Assembly (NCBI GenBank): GCA_964384555.1 | Contig: CAYLLA010000062.1 | Location: forward strand, 1-8,043 | DNA: 8,043 nt | Source of the DNA: CAG-390 sp964384555 | GTDB taxonomy: Bacteria > Bacillota > Clostridia > Oscillospirales > CAG-272 | Direction of reading: 5' to 3' | Shown: in pieces, positions 1 through 7,100 of the stretch | Layout of the letters: the number at the start of each line of letters is the position of its first letter | Position numbering within the stretch: position 1 is the stretch's first letter | Notes under the pieces: model-generated | The model's database searches: none | What the model saw: the letters and a program-made list of their open reading frames with translations, nothing else | What the model was told of the DNA's origin: nothing | Translations under genes and position numbers: made by a program

Positions 1-82
1 ACTTTGTCTATACTTTTTTGATATCCAGTCTCACATCTATTGTAACACTACAAAATAATTTAAACTTTTTCGCCCAAAGGGG

Positions 83-111
83 TTGATTTTGTGTTTGGTT
101 TATGGTATAAT
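83..111 (+). promoter_or_regulatory. Sigma-A type promoter with extended -10 for the VWA operon
   Basis: A TTGATT -35 box at 83-88 and a perfect TATAAT -10 box at 106-111 are separated by exactly 17 bp. The TG at 103-104 one base before the -10 makes it an extended -10 promoter. Transcription would start near 117-120, leaving a 5' leader of about 115 nt before the ATG at 236. The surrounding 1-120 region is AT-rich and shows no gene. This is the best promoter I can see in the window; the boxes are read directly, activity is inferred. Confidence 0.75.
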
Positions 112-117
112 AACTTC

Positions 118-235
118 ATTGTACAAGGGGGGCTGTACCCGAGGCCGATGGCGCGGGTATGCCGGTAGCGACCGGATGGGCAGTTGGCGTTCTGTCGCGC
201 CCCCGACCATCAAATATTAAAGGAGGAAAAGAAAA
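118..235 (+). promoter_or_regulatory. Structured GC-rich 5' leader, possible cis-regulatory RNA (family not recognised)
   Basis: The transcript between the promoter and the VWA gene is about 70% GC from 121 to 208, against AT-rich flanks. Several helices are possible: GTACA 121-125 with TGTAC 134-138; TACCCG 136-141 with CGGGTA 154-159; CCGGT 162-166 with ACCGG 171-175 around an AGCG loop; GTTGG 183-187 with CCGAC 203-207. The first two share bases 136-138 and so exclude each other. The G-run 127-132 in the first loop could pair with the C-run 200-204, a possible pseudoknot. An unstructured AT stretch follows, then a strong Shine-Dalgarno, AAAGGAGG at 219-226, nine bases before the ATG. No known riboswitch consensus was recognised. 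It could equally be a stabilising leader with no ligand. Confidence 0.45.
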
Positions 236-2749
236 ATGAAACAAACAAAACGCATTTTGTCGCTTCTTCTCGCGGCCGTTATGATCGCGGCGACCTTTGT
301 TATGCCAGTGTTTGCAGACGCCGAAACAGCTGTGGCACCTCAGTCGGGTACCAATGAGCCGGCCGGTGGTTCTGAAACAAACACAACGGTCGAGGGTCTT
401 CAGCTTTCAAAGGTCTATGATGCGGCCACAAAGCGGCTCACACTTGAAGCCTACGTAACAGGCGAGTCGCAGACAGTGCTCACGACCGAGCCTGCCGACA
501 TCGCACTTGTGCTTGATGTATCGGGTTCGATGGATGACAAGATCGAGGTTGCTAACGGATACAATGATCTGAGCAAGCTTGATACCGTGTACGGCGGCGC
601 CGAGGGTATATACGAGGCGGATTTTGAGGGCAGAACGATCTTTACAGAGTGGAATAACCCCTACAGCCTCAGATATAACACATCCAATAACAGCTGGGAA
701 TATTACAAAACGACAGACATCGGCGGTCCCAGCGGATGGACCATAGTTGAGTCCAACTATTTTAAGATAAAAGCTGTACGCATTTCCAAGCTTAATGCTC
801 TTAAAATTGCGGTAAAGCATTTTATCGACGAGACCAACACAGTTGCTCCCGATAGCAATATATCTATAATCACATTCTCCGACAGTGCCACCACTGTATG
901 CGAGCCCACCGTGGTCAATGGTAATACAGCTACACTTAAGGGATTTGTGGATTCTCTTACTGCGGATAACGGTACGCATCCCGAAGCGGGTCTTGCAAAT
1001 GCCCAAGCGGCGCTTGCATCCTCTACCCGTCAAAAGGTCGTGGTCATGTTTACAGACGGCGCTCCCGGTGCCACAAACGGCTTTTTGGGTATAATTGGCG
1101 GTACGGAATTTGATAACGATGTTGCAAATGCGGCGATAGCCAAGAGCTTGGAGCTTAAAAATGACGGCGCACTTGTTTATGCTATCGGTTGCTTTGGCAG
1201 TATGAGCGATAGCCTTACCACCAAAGTGGACAATTACATGAACTATGTCTCCTCCAACTATCCCAAGGCCGCAAGCCTTACCGCTCCCGGAGCGGCGGGC
1301 GAGCATCAGCGTTACTACAGAAAAGCCGAAAACAGCATTGACCTTACCGAGATCTTCCAGGCTATAAGCAAGGAGACCGGCGGTGCGGCTACCAAAACAC
1401 TTACCCAGACTACCGTTATCAAGGATATAATCGGCGATCATTTTCTGATCCCCGAGGGCGGTAAGGTGACCGTTGAAACATGGAACTGCACCGGTATGAC
1501 CGATGGCAAGTACACATGGGCAAAGGATGCCGATGTTACAAGCTTGGCTACCGTTGCCGGCAAGAGCATAACCGTTACCGGTTTTGATTTCTCCGCCAAC
1601 TGGGTAGGTACACATACCGCAAACGGTAATGTCACCTACCGCGGCAAAAAGCTCGTTATCGTGATCGATATCGAGGTCGATCCCGCAAGCGATGCATGGG
1701 GCGACACCGTGACCAACGCCGCAGGCTCCGGCCTTTACGATGAAAGCGGCAAGATGCTTCAGGCGTTCCCCACACCCACATGCCACATCCCCTACTTTAC
1801 CGTAGTTCACAGCAGTGATAACAGCGAGGAGAATATCCCCCTGCACTCGCTGACAAACGGCAAGGTCAACTTTACCGAGCTGGTTGCCTCCGGTTATCTC
1901 TACGGCGGTACATTTACAAGCGAGACCTTTGGCGCCGACACCGCTTTTGCGACCGACCCCACAGCGTTCGCTCCCACCGATAAGAGCGTTTATTACCTCC
2001 GTGAGGTAAGCGATGTTTATCTTGCTCCCAAGAATACCATCGTTTGGAACAATGTCGGTGCACTTCATGCTTTCTATCTTCTCTCCACTATCGATGATCC
2101 CGCACTTTACAGCTCTGTAGGCTTTGTCGTTGGCAGTGCATATACAGAGGTAAGCAGCGTTTACCAGACCGTTGATGTTATGAAGATGAAAAATAATGTG
2201 GCCGAGCACAACAGCTGGCTCTATGCGGTGAATGGTGTTATCCAAAATTCCGCAACCCTGCCCAATGCAGTTGACTCCTACATTATGATGAACGAGGTGG
2301 AACTCAACAAGGATGTTCCCACCGAGTTTACACCCTATTGGGTAACACTTGATGGCATTCTTGTGTGCGGTACTAAGACCAGGACCTGCACATACGATCC
2401 CACCAAGACACAGCGTAATCTCGTTACGGCTACCGATGCGGCAAGCGGTGCGGTTGCAACTCCCTATAATGCGACCGAGCCTGCGGCACTCAATGCAGCG
2501 GCATACTACCGTATGAGTACCAAGAACGAGATAACTGTTACGGTAGTTGACGGCGAGACCCGCCGGCTGCAGCTGCAGCCCGGCGATATCAGCTCCGCCG
2601 TGACCTGCGCGGGTGCCGAGGGCAAGGTATTTGCCGGTTGGTACACCGATGCAGATCTTAAGACCCCTGCAAGGCTCACAAGCATTTGGGATGATGTTAC
2701 TCTTTATGCCAAGTATGTTGATGCAGGATCCCAAGATGTTGGGCAGTGA
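236..2749 (+). CDS. Secreted VWA-domain surface protein with fimbrial-type domain and C-terminal InlB-like repeat
   Basis: Probably an extracellular adhesin or fimbria-like protein. Residues 1-27 form a signal peptide (lysine-rich start, hydrophobic core, VFA then D28). A von Willebrand A domain covers about 87-380 with a complete MIDAS: D94-x-S96-x-S98, T247 and D274 in FTDG, so it should bind a divalent metal. An insertion of about 80 residues (101-184) lies directly after the first MIDAS strand. Residues 385-525 look like the beta-sandwich found after VWA in Firmicutes fimbrial proteins (FDFSANWVG then YRGKKLVIVI). Residues 540-828 are a module shared with the SGNH hydrolase in this window, ending in a Listeria-Bacteroides (InlB B) repeat at about 797-828 (VFAGWY, TLYAKYV). 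There is no LPXTG motif or C-terminal membrane helix, so attachment is unexplained. The start is fixed by AAAGGAGG at 219-226 and the signal peptide. Ligand unknown. Confidence 0.93.
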   Translation: MKQTKRILSLLLAAVMIAATFVMPVFADAETAVAPQSGTNEPAGGSETNTTVEGLQLSKVYDAATKRLTLEAYVTGESQTVLTTEPADIALVLDVSGSMDDKIEVANGYNDLSKLDTVYGGAEGIYEADFEGRTIFTEWNNPYSLRYNTSNNSWEYYKTTDIGGPSGWTIVESNYFKIKAVRISKLNALKIAVKHFIDETNTVAPDSNISIITFSDSATTVCEPTVVNGNTATLKGFVDSLTADNGTHPEAGLANAQAALASSTRQKVVVMFTDGAPGATNGFLGIIGGTEFDNDVANAAIAKSLELKNDGALVYAIGCFGSMSDSLTTKVDNYMNYVSSNYPKAASLTAPGAAGEHQRYYRKAENSIDLTEIFQAISKETGGAATKTLTQTTVIKDIIGDHFLIPEGGKVTVETWNCTGMTDGKYTWAKDADVTSLATVAGKSITVTGFDFSANWVGTHTANGNVTYRGKKLVIVIDIEVDPASDAWGDTVTNAAGSGLYDESGKMLQAFPTPTCHIPYFTVVHSSDNSEENIPLHSLTNGKVNFTELVASGYLYGGTFTSETFGADTAFATDPTAFAPTDKSVYYLREVSDVYLAPKNTIVWNNVGALHAFYLLSTIDDPALYSSVGFVVGSAYTEVSSVYQTVDVMKMKNNVAEHNSWLYAVNGVIQNSATLPNAVDSYIMMNEVELNKDVPTEFTPYWVTLDGILVCGTKTRTCTYDPTKTQRNLVTATDAASGAVATPYNATEPAALNAAAYYRMSTKNEITVTVVDGETRRLQLQPGDISSAVTCAGAEGKVFAGWYTDADLKTPARLTSIWDDVTLYAKYVDAGSQDVGQ

Positions 2750-2766
2750 GTTAAGGAGGCATAATA

Positions 2767-2970
2767 ATGGGCAATAATTTTAATATATTTGATGCCGGAA
2801 TATCGGAGTATGCCGTCAACGGCGGACAGGGCAATGTAGTGATTCCGTCCGGCGGTGATATCGGATTGTTTAGCCTTGGGGATGGCGATTATCCCGTAAG
2901 CTATACGATCCCCGGTGGACGTACAGTTACCGTTGATGACCACGGTAATATACTTGATGTTCACGAATAA
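2767..2970 (+). CDS. Small acidic lysine-free protein of unknown function (67 aa)
   Basis: I do not recognise this protein. It starts 17 nt after the VWA stop with an ideal Shine-Dalgarno (AAGGAGG 2753-2759, seven bases to ATG), so it is very likely translated and co-transcribed with the VWA gene. It has no signal peptide or membrane segment. It contains 13 glycines, nine acidic residues and only one arginine, and no Lys, Cys or Trp. Two IP-x-G-type turns (IPSGG at 26-30 and IPGGR at 48-52) begin similar short glycine/aspartate-rich stretches, suggesting a small beta-rich fold or a degenerate repeat. It is followed by a hairpin and then a kinase/PqqD pair, so it could be a substrate peptide of that pair. 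The absence of cysteine argues against lanthipeptide or sactipeptide chemistry. It could also be a small partner of the VWA protein. Confidence 0.78.
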   Translation: MGNNFNIFDAGISEYAVNGGQGNVVIPSGGDIGLFSLGDGDYPVSYTIPGGRTVTVDDHGNILDVHE

Positions 2971-2980
2971 TTAAATAAAC

Positions 2981-3022
2981 GGCGAACGGACCGGAGCATG
3001 AAAATGATTCGGTCCTTTCGCT
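2981..3022 (+). terminator. Long GAAA-capped hairpin after the 67-aa gene, probable terminator or processing site
   Basis: GGCGAA (2981-2986), GGACCG (2988-2993) and GAGCAT (2994-2999) pair with ATGATT (3004-3009), CGGTCC (3010-3015) and TTCGCT (3017-3022). That gives 19 paired positions with only two mismatches (C2987/T3016 and G2996/A3007) and a GAAA tetraloop at 3000-3003. It lies 10 nt after the stop of the small protein. There is no clean U-tract: the sequence after the stem is CTATTTGCATTTT. Termination is therefore likely but perhaps partial, and an mRNA-stabilising or processing role is possible. Confidence 0.6.
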
Positions 3023-3101
3023 CTATTTGCATTTTGGGCAGATGCGGAGGTTTTTCGCACTGCGGCGCGCTTCGCCAAAAGATCTTCGAGCTTTTTTAAA
3101 A

Positions 3102-3815
3102 ATGAACATTAACATTATGATAGCGGGGGTATCCGTTGGGCTGTCGCCGATGTATGAGAGCTACATGCCGCTTTACCGCCGCTGGGAGACAGACCGCCCG
3201 CCCGAGGTCTCGGTGCGCATCACGCGCGAGGAGCTGCTTGAGGCGCGGGAGGTCTATCCGCCCGATTCAACACCGCAATATTTAGAGCACATGCAGCTCT
3301 GCTATCGGCTTTCCGGTGCCATGATGCCGCTCCGCCGCGCCATCTTTCACGGCGTGGCCATCGGCTATCGCGGGCGTGCGTACATCATCACTGCGCCAAG
3401 CGGCGTGGGCAAGACCACACTTTACCTGTTGCTCAAGCTCCTCATGGGGGAAGAGCTGATCCTCATCAACGGGGACAAGCCCATGCTTGAGTTTGCGGGG
3501 GATCGGATAGTGGTGCATCCCACACCTTGGAACGGCAAGGAGAGCATGGGCAGGCGTGAGAGCCTGCCGCTTGGCGGACTTGTATTTTTGGGGCGCGGCG
3601 AGCCGCATGCCGAGCGCACAGAGGCGCGGGCGGTCGCCGAGGAGGCCTACCGTCAATTTTTGTTTTTGGCTGATGATGCCGAGACCGCGCGCAACGCGGC
3701 CGCACTTTGCGATGAGCTTTTGCGGAGCGTTCCCTGCTATCGCTTTTGGAGCCGCGGCGACGATTCCACGGCAGTCTGCTTCCGCGACGCAATACTTAAG
3801 GAGGGATCCCGATGA
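3102..3815 (+). CDS. HprK-like P-loop kinase of the peptide-modification type
   Basis: Resembles the HPr kinase-related proteins found beside PqqD-like proteins in Clostridia and, in other loci, with lasso peptide genes, where such kinases phosphorylate peptides. Numbered from the ATG at 3102 (237 aa), the P-loop is APSGVGKT at 98-105, with Ala in place of the first glycine, a variant I associate with this family. A Walker B-like NGDKP lies at 123-127, TPWNGKE at 141-147, and the hydrophobic LGGLVFLGRG strand follows. The length suits a kinase core without HprK's N-terminal regulatory domain, so it is probably not the true HPr kinase/phosphorylase of carbon catabolite control. The start is uncertain: 3102 gives a family-like N-terminus (NINIMIAGVSVGL) but has no Shine-Dalgarno. 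In-frame alternatives are ATG 3042, ATG 3117 and TTG 3027. Its 3' end overlaps the PqqD start by four bases, implying translational coupling. The substrate is not visible. Confidence 0.85.
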   Translation: MNINIMIAGVSVGLSPMYESYMPLYRRWETDRPPEVSVRITREELLEAREVYPPDSTPQYLEHMQLCYRLSGAMMPLRRAIFHGVAIGYRGRAYIITAPSGVGKTTLYLLLKLLMGEELILINGDKPMLEFAGDRIVVHPTPWNGKESMGRRESLPLGGLVFLGRGEPHAERTEARAVAEEAYRQFLFLADDAETARNAAALCDELLRSVPCYRFWSRGDDSTAVCFRDAILKEGSR

Positions 3816-4093
3816 TAGAATACAAATTGCAACCCGGCGTGATACTGGTCACCGTGTGCGATGAGTCGATGCTCGTTGCCACCGGCGAGGCGCGCGGGCG
3901 GGTCCCGTACACAAACGGCATTAACGCCGCGGGCGTTTATTTTTGGCGAATGATGGAGGCGGGACTTGACGGTGACGAGCTTTGCCGCCGCACCGCCGAG
4001 GAACAGCATGTATCGATCGATGATGCCCGCACGGCCTTTTTGCGCTTTGCGCGAATGCTTGAGAGCGCGGGATATTTGACACTTAAAGAATGA
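3812..4093 (+). CDS. PqqD-like peptide-binding protein (RiPP recognition element type)
   Basis: A 93-residue protein with the PqqD pattern: an N-terminal beta-hairpin (YKLQPGVILVTVCDE, then MLVATGEARG at 20-29), an INAAGVYFWRMMEAG segment at 37-51 leading into helices, and a closing helix ending in LESAGYL. In PQQ and other RiPP pathways, PqqD-fold proteins bind the leader of a precursor peptide and present it to the modifying enzyme. The ATG overlaps the kinase stop (ATGA, 3812-3815) and has AAGGAGGG at 3798-3805, so the two proteins are probably made together at matched levels and may form a complex. No radical SAM enzyme, cyclase, transglutaminase-like protease or transporter is present in the window, so the pathway is either incomplete here or consists of kinase plus chaperone. 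The family call is from pattern; the partner is inferred. Confidence 0.82.
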   Translation: MIEYKLQPGVILVTVCDESMLVATGEARGRVPYTNGINAAGVYFWRMMEAGLDGDELCRRTAEEQHVSIDDARTAFLRFARMLESAGYLTLKE

Positions 4094-4117
4094 TCGGCAG
4101 TTGATATTTATCCGATC
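4092..4117 (+). repeat. Short inverted repeat between the PqqD-like and SGNH genes
   Basis: GATCGG at 4092-4097 and CCGATC at 4112-4117 form a perfect six-base inverted repeat with a 14-nt AT-rich spacer, overlapping the PqqD stop codon. No U-tract follows, so it is a poor terminator. It could be a protein-binding operator or a weak hairpin. No convincing promoter boxes are seen in the 64-nt gap, so the SGNH gene may be read through from the kinase/PqqD genes. Confidence 0.3.
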
Positions 4118-4157
4118 GCAAACATAAACCACCACCGAAACAAACGGAGAAATCGCA

Positions 4158-7100
4158 ATGAAACACAAAGTAAAACATCTTGTATCCCTCACTGTTCTTT
4201 TTTCAATGCTTTTGTCGGCGTTCTCGATACCCGTGGCTACGGCCGCGGCAAGCGCGGGCACGCAAATGCCAAGCACGTCCGCAAACTGGGTGGCCGCATG
4301 GCACGGCAGTATTGCGGACGGCAGCGGCGAGCAGGCCGAAAAAGCCATCAGCGGCATCAGGCTCCTGACCCTTACCGGCTCGGGTACTTTCCGCGTTCAG
4401 CTTACCACAGCTCTTGGCGGGCAGAGCTTTAGACTTAAGCTTTCCAACCGCTTTGGCACCGGGGATATAAGTGTTGGCGGCGTGAGCGTTGCCCTGCAGG
4501 GCAGTGGCATGCTCCACTCGCAGGATAATTCCACCCGCGTGAATGCCGCAACCGCGGCGGGCGCTACCTCCTTTACCATACAAAAGGGCAGTAGCGAAAC
4601 AGTGTATTTTACACTTTCCTCGGCCGTTCCCGCGGGAACATCCCTGATAATCAATATCTATTGCAATAATTCCACCGCTACCCATCTTCGCGATTTTGCG
4701 CTCACCGGCGGATCCGGCTGGGTCGAGGGCGGCGATTCCCGCACCTCCGCATCCTTTGGCACTACCGGTCACCTCGTCTCGGAAAATGACGGCGAGGGTG
4801 ACTACAACCTCCTGCCGCTCGTTGAGGAGCTGGATGTGGATGCTCCAGAGGGCGCGTACGCGCTCGTTTTTGCGGGGGATTCCACGATCACGAACTCGAT
4901 AACCGAAATGGTGCAGGCAGACCTGCGCCGCGCGGGGATCTACAATGTTTCTGTCGTCTCCTCCGCCATCAAGGGCAACGAGCTGCTGCAGGACGGCGCG
5001 GGCGCGGCACAGGGCCCGCTTGAGGGCGAGGCCTTTACCACCCGCTTTGCCTATGATGTGGCTTCGGTCGCGGGCGTTCGCGCCGCGTTTGTAAAGGTCG
5101 GCGTTAACGATATCCTGCACCCGATGCTGCCGGATCTTGCGAATTATTTTAACGGCTCCGCCACCCGCCCGAGCGGCTTTACACCCTCGGCGCAGGATAT
5201 AATCTCCGGTTATGAAAATATCATCGCGCAGGCGGATGCGGCGGGGATAGACCTTTATATTTCTGATATCAACCCCTTTATCGGCTACGAGCGCACAGGC
5301 GGAAGTGTTGACTGGACGGAGGCGAATGCAAAGCAGGCAAACGACATCCGCGAGGCGGTCAACGCATGGCTTGCCGCAAACAGCGCAAAATTTAAAAAGT
5401 ATGTTCCTTTTTCCGCCGCAGTCGGAACTGATGTGACGGTCGGCGGCACTGTTTTTGCATGCGGCGCACTGGCCGATGCCTACACTACCGATAAGATCCA
5501 CCCCTCGCCCGCCGGCATGCAGGCAGAGGCGGAGCTGATCGACCCCGCATGGTTCGGCACGCCCGCCGCCAAAAACGGCGCGAATACCGCCGCGGTCAAA
5601 AATATTTGGGTGGCCGCCAACGCCATGCCGCTCAACGGCAGGTGGATAGTTGCAAACAGCTCCGCCGCCGCGGCCAAGGATACGGCAGGGCAGGCGAGCG
5701 CGGCATATCTTGTGGCCGAGGGCGGTGCCGTCCCCGCAACAGTTCGCCGCGGTACTGATGCCGCGCCGTATATTTTGATGACGGATGCGCTCTCGGGTGC
5801 GGTGCTCACACGCTACGGCTACGGCACGCGCGTATATTATCAGAATGCGGCAGGGAAGTATCTTTCCTACAAATTCGGCAGCGGTTCTACATTCGATGTA
5901 ACTTGGATAAGCGACCGTCCGAAAATTGATTATTCTTTTGGCGATGCAACAAAAGGCACCAAGTTTACATTCAACACCACCTCTACCGCGATCTCGAGCG
6001 ATCCTTGGGAGATGAGCCTGCACTTTGGCGCAAGCTCCACCGACCATAAATTCCTGGTCTACAACAGCAAAAACGGCTACCGTGCCGAGGCGATCTCAAA
6101 CCCCGGTGCGGCGCAGGCGCTTACATATTTCAGCGCGGTGGATAACGTCATTACCCGCGTGAGCGCAAATGCCGAAAGCGCGGCCGTGACCCTGCAGTCC
6201 GGCGCGGCGGGCGCAATAGTCCCGGTTGGCTTTGTGCTTGAGGATGATCTATTAAACAACACCGCAACCATCACAAACGCGGCGGCGTGCAACCGCACCG
6301 CGCTTACTCTCAACGGCGAGGCAAAGCTTGCATCTCTCATCTACAGCGGCTACACCTACGGCGGCGGGCTTGGAGTTTCCTGCTCTACCGATAACAGTTC
6401 GGTCGCCTATTATGACAGCTCCGCCGAGTGCGTAAAGCTTGGCGGCGGCTTTGGCACGGCGCGCCTTACATGGACCTTTAGCTGGGTCGAGGCGGACGGA
6501 GCGAGCTATTCGATGACCCTCACCACCACAGTTACCAACACCGAGGGCAGCTTTACCGTTGTAAAGCCCGGCGGCGAGAGCGCGACCTACCCTGTGCTCC
6601 CGGACACGGATATGACCGCGCTGGTCAGCGAGGGCTATCTTTACGGCGGAACCTTTGCGGATGCCGCAATGACCACCCCCGCCGACTTTGGCAAGGGCAG
6701 TGCAATGGCGTTCACGCCCGCGCCCGGCGCGACCTATTACCTCTCGGAGGTGCCCTGCAGCTATCTTGCGCCCAAAAACTACGTGGTGTGGGATAACAGC
6801 AAAACGATAGTTGATGTTTACCTGCTCTCCGGCGTGCCGAGCGTTAACTTTAAGTCGGTCGGCTTTATGATCGATGGCGAGCTTTGCGAGGTCGAGGGCA
6901 ATGTGGTCTGGGAGCTGGTCAACATTCGCCGCGGCGGCGCTGTCTATCAGCGCATCTATATAAACACGGTGGGCAATATCGCCACGCAGAGCGATATCAA
7001 TGCCGAGCTTTCCTGCGGCGGATATGTTGCCATGTATCATTTGAGCGCGGAGCGCTTGGCGGCAATGAAGGAGGGTTGGGACGTTGAATTCCTGCCCTAC

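Noticed and set aside
18..46. A second promoter-like pair in the AT-rich start (TTGATA at 18-23 with TATTGT or TGTAAC downstream)
   Set aside because: The -10 candidates are poor or mis-spaced, and the promoter at 83-111 is far better.
118..210. Resemblance of GGTAGCGACCGGATGG in the leader to the 3' part of a cyclic di-GMP-I riboswitch
   Set aside because: The conserved GGCAAACC-type and GACGCAAAGCC segments of that family are absent, so the likeness is confined to a short hairpin.
2565..2580. A perfect 16-bp palindrome, GGCTGCAGCTGCAGCC
   Set aside because: It lies within the VWA coding sequence and is explained by the codons for RLQLQ; there is no other sign of a regulatory or recombination site.
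407..2734. A 775-codon open frame on the - strand lying inside the VWA gene, and a similar 614-codon frame at 4203-6047 inside the SGNH gene
   Set aside because: Both are codon-aligned with the sense genes. They stay open because the sense frames avoid TTA, CTA and TCA, the reverse complements of stop codons. Their translations are Cys/Gly/Arg-rich with no recognisable domain, while the sense proteins have clear signal peptides and catalytic motifs.
2899..2970. Lasso-like leader features in the 67-aa protein (a YxxP motif, YTIP at 46-49, and a terminal ILDV)
   Set aside because: The protein ends three residues after ILDV with no core peptide, and no lasso cyclase or protease lies in the window. 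The match is short enough to be chance.
3556..3864. A 102-codon + strand frame overlapping the kinase and PqqD genes
   Set aside because: It is out of frame with two genes supported by motifs and by the ATGA overlap. Its translation is Arg/Ala-rich with no domain features.
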